This document shows, piece by piece, positions 47,861 to 56,900 of a stretch of DNA of 64,000 nt; position 1 is the first letter of the stretch; every line of letters starts with the position of its first letter. The translations under genes and the position numbers were made by a program. Origin of the DNA: Streptomyces hyaluromycini. Its GTDB lineage: Bacteria; Actinomycetota; Actinomycetes; Streptomycetales; Streptomycetaceae. The notes beneath the pieces are model-generated. The model saw only the letters and a program-made list of their open reading frames with translations, ran no database searches and was not told the DNA's origin. The stretch lies in contig NZ_BCFL01000016.1 in assembly GCF_002217755.1 (NCBI RefSeq), positions 124,001-188,000 of the forward strand, written 5' to 3'.

Positions 47861-49054
47861 TCAGTCACCGATAAGGGCATCCACGAACGCCTCCGGCTCG
47901 AACGGCGCCAGGTCGTCCGCGCCCTCGCCCAGGCCGATGAGCTTGACCGGCACGTTCAGTTCGCGCTGGACCGCGATCACGATGCCGCCCTTGGCGGTGC
48001 CGTCCAGCTTGGTGAGCACGATGCCGGTGATGTCGACGACCTCGGCAAAGACCCGGGCCTGGACCAGGCCGTTCTGGCCGGTGGTGGCGTCGAGGACGAG
48101 CAGCACCTCGTCCAGCGGGGCGTGCTTCTCGACGACCCGCTTGACCTTGCCCAGCTCGTCCATGAGGCCGGTCTTGGTGTGCAGCCGCCCGGCGGTGTCG
48201 ATGAGGACGACGTCGACCCCCATCTCCTTGCCCTCCTTCACCGCGTCGAAGGCGACGGAGGCGGGGTCACCGGCCTCAGGGCCGCGCACGGTGTAAGCAC
48301 CGACCCGCTCGCCCCAGGTCTGGAGCTGGTCCGCGGCGGCGGCCCGGAAGGTGTCGGCGGCGCCGAGCACGACCGTACGGCCGTCGGCCACCAGGACGCG
48401 CGCGAGCTTGCCGGTGGTGGTGGTCTTGCCGGTGCCGTTGACGCCGACGACCATCACGATGCCGGGCTTGCGGTCCTCGGGCTCGGTCTTCACCGCGCGG
48501 TCGACGTCGGTGCCGACCAGCTTGAGCAGCTCCTCGCGCAGCAGGCCGCGCAGCTCGTCGGGGGTGCGGGTGCCGAGCACCTTGACGCGCTCGCGCAGCC
48601 GGTCCACCAGTTCGGTGGTGGGCTGCACGCCGACGTCGGCGGTGAGCAGGATGTCCTCGATCTCCTCCCAGGTCTCGTCGTCGAGGTGCTCACGCGAGAG
48701 CAGCGTGAGCAGCCCCTTGCCGAGGGCGTTCTGGGACCGGGAGAGCCGGGCGCGCAGCCGGACCAGGCGGCCGGCGGTGGGCTCGGGGATCTCGATCTCG
48801 GGAGCGGGAAGCTCTTCTACGACGACGGGAGCCGAGCCGTCGGGAAGGTCGACCTCCTCTATCGTCCGGCGCGGTTCGTCGCGCGGCGTCTCGGCCTCGT
48901 CGCCGACGTGCGGCTCGGCCGGGGGCGCGGTGATGTCGGGCGCGGCGGGGGGCGGCGGGGGCAGCGACTTCTTGCGCCGGCTGCCGATGACGAGCCCGCC
49001 GAGCGCGCCGAGCACGACCACGGCGATGACTACAGCAAGGATGACGGTTTCCAT
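47861..49054 (-). CDS. ftsY: SRP receptor FtsY
   Basis: 397 aa. An N-terminal membrane helix (METVILAVVIAVVVLGALGGLVIG) anchors an acidic linker and the NG GTPase domain: GVNGTGKTTTTGKLA, DTAGRLHTKTGLMDEL, TKLDGTAKGG. It docks ribosome-SRP complexes at the membrane. Partner Ffh is encoded at 38.9-40.4 kb. Confidence 0.97.
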   Translation of the reverse strand: METVILAVVIAVVVLGALGGLVIGSRRKKSLPPPPPAAPDITAPPAEPHVGDEAETPRDEPRRTIEEVDLPDGSAPVVVEELPAPEIEIPEPTAGRLVRLRARLSRSQNALGKGLLTLLSREHLDDETWEEIEDILLTADVGVQPTTELVDRLRERVKVLGTRTPDELRGLLREELLKLVGTDVDRAVKTEPEDRKPGIVMVVGVNGTGKTTTTGKLARVLVADGRTVVLGAADTFRAAAADQLQTWGERVGAYTVRGPEAGDPASVAFDAVKEGKEMGVDVVLIDTAGRLHTKTGLMDELGKVKRVVEKHAPLDEVLLVLDATTGQNGLVQARVFAEVVDITGIVLTKLDGTAKGGIVIAVQRELNVPVKLIGLGEGADDLAPFEPEAFVDALIGD

Positions 49055-49305
49055 AACAAGCTCAGTATGCGTGACCCCCCGCGCGGTCAGTCGCTCTCAG
49101 GGTGGGGCCCGCGTGCCCCCGGGCCGGGCTGGCCCGCCGTCGGCCGCGCGCCTGCGGGAAGCCCTCACGGGCGGAGTCACAACCCGTCCAGTATCCGCGA
49201 CGGGTGGGGTCCGCTGCGGCGTACCCAGGGCGTGTCACGACTCATGCTGTGGGCCGTGACACGCCCTCGCCGCCGACATCGACAGCGCGTCACCTTGTAA
49301 GCCAT

Positions 49306-49327
49306 TAGTCCTACCAAAGTAGGATTA
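49306..49327 (+). promoter_or_regulatory. Palindrome overlapping the NCS1 permease ribosome-binding region
   Basis: TAGTCCTAC-CAAA-GTAGGATTA, with a perfect TCCTAC/GTAGGA core, ends 6 nt before the start codon. It could be a repressor operator or an RNA hairpin hiding the ribosome-binding site. Confidence 0.5.
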
Positions 49328-49333
49328 CTACCC

Positions 49334-50806
49334 ATGAGCACCACCGCCCACCACGATGGCGCGCTCGAACATCTCGAAGAGTCGCTGGAGCACCACGGTC
49401 TCGAAACCCGGGGCATCGAACCGGTCCCGGACTCCGAGCGCACCGGTACACCCCGCGGTCTGCTCCCCACCTGGATCGCCGCCAACATCACCGTCCTCCT
49501 GGTGACCATGGGCGCGAGCCTGACGGTGTCCTTCAGGCTGAACTTCTGGCAGTGCCTGGTGGTCGGCGTCGCGGCGCCGCTCGTGTCGTTCGGCCTGGTC
49601 GGCCTGATCGGCATCGCGGGCAAGCGCGGCGGCGCACCGGGCATGGCCCTCTCCCGCGCGGTCTTCGGCCAGCGCGGCAACCTGCTGCCGGGCGGACTGA
49701 TCTGGGTCGCGCGCTGGGGCTGGGAGACGATCAACGCGGTGACCGGCGCCTATGCGCTGCTGACCGTCCTGGAGATCCTGTTCGGGATCGGGCGCAACAC
49801 CGTCCTGGTCATCGTCACCCTGCTTCTCTTCGTGATCACCACGTTCGCGATCTCGGGCATGGGCATCAAGGCGGTGCGGTACTGCAACCGGTGGGCGACC
49901 TGGCTGTTCGGCGCCTTCTCCCTGCTGGTCCTCGGCCGGCTGATCGTGGCGGCGGACTGGGCCGCGGTGTTCGGGCAGCGCGCCGGCCCCGCGGCCGCGA
50001 TGGTCACCGGGGCCGGGCTGATCGCGGCGGGCGGGATCAGCTGGGCGCCGACCGCGCCGGACTTCACGCGGTACCTGCCGGATACGGCGTCCTCGGCGGC
50101 GATCGTACGCAACACGGTCGGCGGTGCCGGGATCGTCGTACTCCCCCTGGTCCTGATGGGCGCGGTGACCGCGTCCGCCACCCCGGGTCTGGCCAAGGCC
50201 GCCGACCCGGTCTCCTTCCTCGGCGAGATCCTCCCCCTCTGGCTCGCGGTCCCCTACCTTCTCGTCACCCTGGTCGGGATGCTGCTGATCAACGCGATGT
50301 CGATGTACTCGGCGGGCTTCACCGCCCAGACGCTGGGCTTCCGCATCCACCGGCACTGGGCGGTCTCGATCAACGCGGTCATCTCGCTGGTCCTCGGCGG
50401 CGTCCTGATGCTGGCCGCGACCTCCTTCATGGGCTCGTTCATCGCCTTCCTGTCGCTGCTGGCGGTGGCGTTCTCGGCGTGGGTGGGGGTGTTCGGGATC
50501 GACATGCTCCGGCGCCGCGAGTACGACGCCACGGCCCTCCTCGACACCAGCCCGGCCGGTGCCTACTGGTACCGGGCCGGCTTCTCCCCCGCCGCCGTCA
50601 CCGCCTGGGCGCTCGGCCTGGCCACCGGCCTGGTCTTCACCACCTGCGACTGGTTCACCGGCCCGCTCGCCGCCGACAACCCCGTCGGCCGGTACGGCCT
50701 CGGCTGGATCGCGACGATCGTCGTCTCGGGCCTGCTGTACGCGGTGCTGCCGAAGCCGGCGGTGGTCCCGGCGACGGCCGGGAAGCCCGCACCTCTGGCC
50801 GTCTGA
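49334..50806 (+). CDS. NCS1-family purine/cytosine-type permease
   Basis: 490 aa with about 12 membrane helices. The N-terminal WIAANITVLLVTMGASL and GGAPGMALSRAVFGQRGN blocks are typical of NCS1 nucleobase:cation symporters. The substrate could be cytosine, purines, allantoin or hydroxymethylpyrimidine. No catabolic genes are adjacent, and no riboswitch was seen. ATG 49334 follows a palindrome. Confidence 0.9.
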   Translation: MSTTAHHDGALEHLEESLEHHGLETRGIEPVPDSERTGTPRGLLPTWIAANITVLLVTMGASLTVSFRLNFWQCLVVGVAAPLVSFGLVGLIGIAGKRGGAPGMALSRAVFGQRGNLLPGGLIWVARWGWETINAVTGAYALLTVLEILFGIGRNTVLVIVTLLLFVITTFAISGMGIKAVRYCNRWATWLFGAFSLLVLGRLIVAADWAAVFGQRAGPAAAMVTGAGLIAAGGISWAPTAPDFTRYLPDTASSAAIVRNTVGGAGIVVLPLVLMGAVTASATPGLAKAADPVSFLGEILPLWLAVPYLLVTLVGMLLINAMSMYSAGFTAQTLGFRIHRHWAVSINAVISLVLGGVLMLAATSFMGSFIAFLSLLAVAFSAWVGVFGIDMLRRREYDATALLDTSPAGAYWYRAGFSPAAVTAWALGLATGLVFTTCDWFTGPLAADNPVGRYGLGWIATIVVSGLLYAVLPKPAVVPATAGKPAPLAV

Positions 50807-50862
50807 CGCACCGTCAGCTACTGTCCCCGCACACCGCCCGGCCAAGGTGAAGGGGAACTCCC

Positions 50863-51834
50863 ATGCCCGTCTCGGTCGTCCGCTTCAACCTCGTCGAGCC
50901 CGGCGCCTCCCCGGCCTCCCTGGGCGCCCGGTACCGGGCGGCCCTCGACATGGCCGCGTACGCCGACGAGCACGGGGTCACCACCGTGCAGACCGAGGAG
51001 CACCACGGCGTCGACAACAACTGGCTGCCGTCGCCGTTCGCCTTCGCGGGCGCGGTGTTCGGGGCGACCCGGACCATCGCGGTGACCGTGTCGGCGGTGA
51101 TCGGCCCGCTGCACGACCCGCTGCGGCTTGCGGAGGACATCGCGGTCCTCGACCTGCTCAGCGGGGGCCGGCTGGTCACGGTGGCCGGGATCGGCTACCG
51201 GCCCGAGGAGTACGCCCTGTTCGACGTGGAGTGGAAGCGGCGCGGGCGGCTGCAGGACGAGCTGCTGGAGACGCTACTGAAGGCGTGGACCGGGGAGGAG
51301 TTCGAGTACCGGGGCCGTACGGTACGGGTCACACCCCGCCCCCTCACCGACCCTCACCCCCTCCTCCTGGTCGGCGGTTCCTCCAGGGCCGCCGCCCGCC
51401 GCGCCGCCCGCCTGGGCCTGCCGTTCTTCCCGAGCGCGCATCTGCCGGAGCTGGAGGCGTACTACAAGGAGCAGCTCACCGAGTACGGCACGGAGGGCTG
51501 GACGATGATGCCCACGGCCGAGACACCGCTGCTGCACATCGCCGAGGACCCGGACCGGGCGTGGGCTCAGTACGGCGAGCACTTCCTGCACGAGGCCCGG
51601 ACGTACGCGTCCTGGCAGTCCGGGGACATCCGCTCGGCGGTGCGGTCCGCCGCGACCACGGTCGGCGAGCTGCGCGAGGAGGGCGTCTACCGCATCCTCA
51701 CCCCGCAGGAGTGCGTGACGGCGGGACTGGACAACCTGGTCCTGCACCCACTGGCCGGCGGGATGCCGGTGGCGGAGGGGTGGCGCAGCCTGCGACTGTT
51801 CGCGGAGACCGTACTCCCGGCGCTGCCGGCGTAA
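50863..51834 (+). CDS. LLM-class (luciferase-like) flavin-dependent oxidoreductase
   Basis: 323 aa TIM-barrel. Typical blocks are FAFAGAVFGATRTIAVTV, HDPLRLAEDIAVLDLLSGGRLVTVAGIGYR and LLVGGSSRAAARRAARLG. It uses FMN or F420; the family does not fix the substrate. It lies 56 nt after the permease gene, probably cotranscribed. Its last codons are duplicated 166 nt downstream. Confidence 0.92.
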   Translation: MPVSVVRFNLVEPGASPASLGARYRAALDMAAYADEHGVTTVQTEEHHGVDNNWLPSPFAFAGAVFGATRTIAVTVSAVIGPLHDPLRLAEDIAVLDLLSGGRLVTVAGIGYRPEEYALFDVEWKRRGRLQDELLETLLKAWTGEEFEYRGRTVRVTPRPLTDPHPLLLVGGSSRAAARRAARLGLPFFPSAHLPELEAYYKEQLTEYGTEGWTMMPTAETPLLHIAEDPDRAWAQYGEHFLHEARTYASWQSGDIRSAVRSAATTVGELREEGVYRILTPQECVTAGLDNLVLHPLAGGMPVAEGWRSLRLFAETVLPALPA

Positions 51835-52100
51835 CGGGGGCGAGGCGTGCCGGCGGACGGCCGCGGGAGGGTTGGGCACCGCCGAACAGCACCGTCGGGG
51901 CTGGTCGCCGTTGCGGCGGAGAGAAAGTGTGCGGCGGAGTTCAGGACCGGGAGATCCGCAGCCGACCGCGAAGACCACGCTCCCGGCGCTGCCAGCCTAG
52001 CGGGAGCGAGGCATGCCGGCGAACGGCCGCGGAAGGGGCGGGCACCGCCGGACAGCGCCGTCGGGGCTGGTCGCCGTTGCGGCGGAGAGAAAGTGTGCGG
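51801..52100. repeat. 134-bp direct duplication of the LLM gene end
   Basis: 51801-51934 and 51967-52100 align at a constant offset of 166 with scattered mismatches and no gaps. Copy 1 contains the last 11 codons and stop of the LLM gene; copy 2 repeats them as a remnant (K-T-T-L-P-A-L-P-A-stop). Both end in GGGGCTGGTCGCCGTTGCGGCGGAG, related to dispersed-repeat module A. Confidence 0.85.
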
Positions 52101-52232
52101 TGGATCAGGGGGATCTGTATGCGAACCGCCGCCCCGCCCGGGCAGTGACCGGGCGGGGCGGCGGGGGGTACGAGGAGAGGGGCAGCGGGGACTTGGCCCT
52201 TCTCCTCGAGTTCGGGGGTCTCCCGGTGGGGG
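51835..52232. other. Intergenic region between LLM gene and glcP
   Basis: 398 nt between convergent genes. It is mostly taken up by the duplicated segment. A C/G-rich hairpin-forming stretch (CCGCCCCGCCCGGGCAG...CGGGCGGGGCGGCGG, about 52129-52167) is probably the shared terminator. No gene was found. Confidence 0.6.
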
Positions 52233-53651
52233 TCAGCCCATCTCCTCCAGGGCCTTGCCCTTCGTCTCCTTGACGTACTTCAGGACGAACGGGATGGAGA
52301 GGGCCGCGAAGACCGTGTAGATCACGTAGGTGCCGGAGAGGTTCCAGTCGGCCAGCGACGGGAAGCTCGCGGTGATGGCCCAGTTGGCGATCCACTGCGC
52401 GGCGGCGGCCACGCCCAGGGCGGCGGCGCGGATCTTGTTCGGGAACATCTCGCCGAGCATGACCCAGACGACCACACCCCAGGACAGGGCGAAGAAGAGG
52501 ACGAAGACGTGGGCGGCGATCAGGGCGGTCCAGCCCTGCGCGGACGGGAGCTTGCCGTCGACCAGGTGGGAGGAGAAGGCCCAGGCCTCCAGGGCGAGGC
52601 CGACGACCATGCCGACCGAACCGATGAGGGCCAGCGGCTTGCGGCCGATGCGGTCCACGAAGATCATCGCGATCACGGTGCCGATGATGTTGATGATCGA
52701 CGTCGTGAAGGAGTAGAGGAACGAGTCGGTCGGGTCGACGCCCACCGACTGCCAGAGGGTGGAGGAGTAGTAGAACGCCACGTTGATGCCGACGAACTGC
52801 TGGAAGACCGAGAGGCCGATGCCGACCCAGACGATCGGCTTGAAGAAGAAGGAGCCGCCGAGCAGGTCCTTGAACGTGGACTTGTGCTCGCTCTTCATCG
52901 CGTCCTCGATCTCGGCGACACGGGCGTCCAGGTCGGCGCTGTTGCCCTCGACCTCTTCGAGGATCGCGCGGGCGCGGTCACGCTTGCCGACGGAGAGCAG
53001 GAAGCGCGGGGACTCGGGGATCGCGAGGGAGAGCAGGCCGTACAGGACGGCCGGGACCACCATCACGCCGAGCATGACCTGCCAGGCCTCCAGGCCCATC
53101 AGCTTGCCGCGCTGGTCGCCGCCGGCGGCGTTCAGCAGACCCCAGTTGACCAGCTGCGAGATGGCGATGCCGATGACGATCGCGGCCTGCTGGAAGGAGC
53201 CGAGGCGGCCGCGGTAGGCGGGCGGGGCGACCTCGGCGATGTAGGCGGGGCCGATGACGGAGGCCATGCCGATGGCGAAGCCGCCGATGATCCGCCAGAA
53301 GGCGAAGTCCCACAGGGCGAAGGGCAGCGCCGAGCCGACGGCGCTGATGGTGAACAGCACGGCCGCGATCTGCATGCACCGGATACGGCCGATGCGGTCG
53401 GCTATGCGGCCGGCGGTCGCGGCGCCGATGGCGCAGCCGATCAGGGCGATGGCGATGACCTGGGCGAGGGCCGCGGACCCGATGTCGTAACGGCTCCGGA
53501 TCGCCTCGACGGCACCGTTGATGACGGAGCTGTCGTAGCCGAAGAGGAAACCACCCATGGCGGCCGCCGCCGCGATGAAGATGACATGCCCGAGGTGATC
53601 GGGGTGAGCCGTCCCGGCTCCTGACTGGGGTGCCTGCGCAGTGCTGGTCAC
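52233..53651 (-). CDS. glcP: Sugar-porter MFS transporter, GlcP glucose permease type
   Basis: 472 aa with 12 membrane helices. Sugar-porter signatures are GGFLFGYDSSVINGA, GRIADRIGR, PESPRFLL, QQFVGINVAFYYSS and DRIGRKPL. This is the chromosomal place of glcP1, the main glucose:H+ symporter of S. coelicolor, so glucose uptake is a strong inference. It converges on the LLM gene and lies downstream of smc in the same direction. Confidence 0.93.
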   Translation of the reverse strand: MTSTAQAPQSGAGTAHPDHLGHVIFIAAAAAMGGFLFGYDSSVINGAVEAIRSRYDIGSAALAQVIAIALIGCAIGAATAGRIADRIGRIRCMQIAAVLFTISAVGSALPFALWDFAFWRIIGGFAIGMASVIGPAYIAEVAPPAYRGRLGSFQQAAIVIGIAISQLVNWGLLNAAGGDQRGKLMGLEAWQVMLGVMVVPAVLYGLLSLAIPESPRFLLSVGKRDRARAILEEVEGNSADLDARVAEIEDAMKSEHKSTFKDLLGGSFFFKPIVWVGIGLSVFQQFVGINVAFYYSSTLWQSVGVDPTDSFLYSFTTSIINIIGTVIAMIFVDRIGRKPLALIGSVGMVVGLALEAWAFSSHLVDGKLPSAQGWTALIAAHVFVLFFALSWGVVVWVMLGEMFPNKIRAAALGVAAAAQWIANWAITASFPSLADWNLSGTYVIYTVFAALSIPFVLKYVKETKGKALEEMG

Positions 53652-53949
53652 AAGAAACTCCTCGGGCCACCGGCAACGCTGCCGGGGGTGGGGGGGTGAG
53701 CCCTCTCAGGTTTAAGTGGCGCATATCAACACACCGCTCACACCTGAAGGTAAAAGCAACGTTGCAGAGACTATGCCTTCAAGTTTCGAAGTCAATAGGC
53801 GGTGAGGTGTGAAGTTGCAGATACCACGCAACGAACATGCGTTCACTTCTTGAAGAAGAGGGGAAGGTGACGCGCCCCAAAGGGGCGCGGGGAACTGCGC
53901 GACCAGCCACGACGCACCCGCACCCGAAGAAGTCGGCCAGGCCCCAGCG
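53652..53949 (-). promoter_or_regulatory. glcP promoter region with GCAACGTTGC palindrome
   Basis: 298 nt between smc and glcP. A perfect 10-bp palindrome GCAAC/GTTGC at 53756-53765, with CG at the centre as in LacI/GalR-family sites, lies 105-115 nt upstream of the glcP start. The smc-proximal end carries a dispersed repeat. Confidence 0.45.
53872..53915 (-). repeat. Dispersed repeat, module A', downstream of smc
   Basis: Read on the minus strand: GCGTCGTGGCTGGTCGCGCA, then GTTCCCCGCGCCCCTTTGGGGCGC. It starts 35 nt after the smc stop and can form the GCGCCCC/GGGGCGC terminator hairpin. It differs by only a few bases from the two copies inside smc. Confidence 0.85.
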
Positions 53950-56900
53950 TCAGCGCAGCCGCTGGCTGATGACCTTCGACACACCGTCGCCCTGCATGGA
54001 GACGCCGTACAGCGCGTCGGCGACCTCCATCGTGCGCTTCTGGTGCGTGATCACGATGAGCTGGGACGACTCCTGGAGCTCCTGCATGATGCGGATCAGC
54101 CGCTGCAGGTTGGTGTCGTCCAGGGCCGCCTCGACCTCGTCCATGACGTAGAACGGGCTGGGGCGCGCCTTGAAGATCGACACCAGCATGGCGACGGCGG
54201 TCAGCGACCGTTCGCCGCCCGACAGCAGGGAGAGCCGCTTGACCTTCTTGCCCGGCGGGCGGGCCTCGACGTCCACGCCCGTGGTGAGCATGTTGTCGGG
54301 GTCGGTCAGGATCAGCCGGCCCTCGCCGCCCGGGAAGAGGCGGCTGAAGACGCCCTCGAACTCCCTCGCCGTGTCCCGGTACGCCTCCGCGAAGACCTGC
54401 TCGACGCGCTCGTCGACCTCCTTCACGACCTGAAGCAGGTCGGCGCGGGTCTTCTTCAGGTCCTCCAGCTGTTCGCTGAGGAACTTGTGCCGTTCCTCAA
54501 GGGCCGCGAACTCCTCCAGGGCGAGCGGGTTGACCTTGCCGAGCTGCTGGTAGGCCCGCTCGGCCGCCTTGAGCCTGCGCTCCTGCTCGGCCCGGTGGAA
54601 GGACTTCGGCTGGTTGCGCGGGTGCTCGGGGTCGTCCGGCAGCACCTCGCCCTCGGCGGGAGGCGAGGGCGGCACCGGCTGGTGCGGGCCGTACTCCTCG
54701 ACGAGCCCCGCCGGTTCGACACCGAGCTCCTCCAGCGCCTTGGCCTCCAGCTGCTCGATCCGCAGCCGTTTCTCGGCGCCGAGTACCTCGCCCCGGTGAA
54801 CCGAATCCGTGAGTTTGTCGAGCTCGGCCTTGAGGTCGCGGCCGGTGGTGCGGGCGGCCGTCAGCTCCTGCTCGCGCCGGGCCTTCGCGGCTTCGGCGGC
54901 GGCACGTTCCTGCTCGGCCCGCCGGACCGAGACCTCGACGTGTGCGAGCAGCTGGCGTGCACCGGCCGCGACCGCCTCCGCGACCTCCGCCTCGTGGCGC
55001 AGCCGGGCCCGGCGCTGTTCCGCACGCGCGCGTGCGTCGCGCTCCGCGCGGGCGGCGCGGTCGAGGGAGTCGGCGCGGCCGGCGAGGCCCTTGACCCGCT
55101 CCTCGTGGGTACGGACCTGGAGGCGGGCCTCCATCTCGGTCTGGCGGGCGTTGGCGCCGTCGGCGGCGAGCCGGTCACGCGCCGAGGTGTCGGGCTCCTC
55201 CTCGACGGGCATCTCCTCGGCCACGGCGAGCCGCTCGGCCAGGATCTCGACCTCTTCCAGGGCCTTGTCCAGGGAGTCCTGGGCACGGGCGGCGGCGGCC
55301 GTGGAACGTTCCGCCTCGCCTGCCGCGCCGCGGGCCTGTCCGGCGAGACGGCCTAGCTGCTGGGCCACGGCCGACTTCTCGCGGTCGGCGGCGCGGCGCC
55401 GCTCCCCCAGTTCCTCGACGAGTGCCGCGCACTCCTTGCGGTGCGCCTGGGCCGACTCCTGGGCCTCGGACAGCTCCTCGCAGCGGACGGCGAGCTCCTC
55501 CAGCTCGGCGGCGGCCTCGTCCACGGAGGCCTGCACTTCGAGGAGGCTGGGGGCGCCGGCGGAGCCGCCGTGCGCGAAGTGGGCGCCGAGGAGGTCGCCT
55601 TCGGCGGTGACGGCGGTGAGGTGGGGGTGGCGGTAGACGAGGTCCTCGGCGGCCTCAAGGGTGTCGACGACGACGATGCCGTGCAGGAGGCGGCGTACGG
55701 CGGGCATGAGGTCGGCGGGGCCGCGGACGAGGTCGGCAGCGAGGTGCCCTGAAGGGGGTGCCGTGAAGGGTCGTCGGTCGAGTGCGGCGCCGTCGTGGCT
55801 GGTCGCGCCGTTCCCCGCGCCCCTATGGGGCGCTGCCGAGTCGGCGGATTCTTCCTGTGCGGCGCCGTCGTGGCTGGTCGCGCCGTTCCCCGCGCCCCTA
55901 TGGGGCGCTTCAGGCAAGGGCGCCTCAGGGGCTCCCGCCAGCAGCAGTGCTGCCCTGCCGCCGTCCTGTTTGCGCAGCAGGCGGATCGCGTCGGCCGCCG
56001 AGGACGGGGTCGTCACCGCGATCGCGTCCGCCGCCGTGCCGAAGGCTGCCGCCAGGGCGACCTCGTGGCCCGGGGTCACCGTGAGCAGTTCCGCCGCCGG
56101 GCCCAGGATGCCGGTGAGGCGATCCCGTGCGCCCAGCAGTATTCCTGTGCCGTCCTTGCGGCGCAGGCCCAGCGCCAGCGCCTCGTGGCGGGCCTGGGTC
56201 GCAGCGCGCTTGCGTTCCACTGCCGTGACCGCCTCGCGGGCCGCGGTCAGGGCGGCCTCCGCCTCGGCGAGCCGGTGCTTGGCCCGGTCGTGCTGTGCGG
56301 CCAGTTCCTCGTCGCCGGCGTCGAGGCCGTCGACCTCGGCCTTCAGCGCCTCGTACTCCTCCTGCGCCGAGACCGCCCGCTCCTGGGCCTCGTCGCGGGC
56401 GGCGGCCAGCCTGTCGATCTCGGCCTGGGCGGACGCGGCGCGTGAGCGGGCGGCGCCCACCTGGCCGTTCAGCCGGGCCAGGCTTTCGCGGCGGTCGGCG
56501 ATGGACCGGGCCACGTCCTTCAGGCGCCGCTCTTCGACGGCGAGTTCGCGCTCCAGCTCGGCGCGGTGGGCGACGGTGTCGTCCAGGGCGTGCTGGGCCG
56601 CCTCCAGGGAGGCTTCGAGTTCGGCCTCCTGCTCACGGATGCGGTGGGCCTCGCGCTCCATGTCCTCGGGGTCGCGGCCGCGCCGTTCCTCGGGCGGCGT
56701 GGAGGTGGCGCTCTTCACCCGGGCGTCGGCCAGCGAGATGGTGCCGCGGACACGTTCGGCGAGCTGGGAGAGCTCGTACCAGGTCTGCTGGGCCCGCTGC
56801 AGGCGCGGGGTGAGCTGCCGTACCTCGTCCTCCAGGAGCGCCTCCCGCTGGAGGGCCTTCTTCAGCTCCTGCTCGGCGGCTTCCTTGCGCTCCTTGAGGG

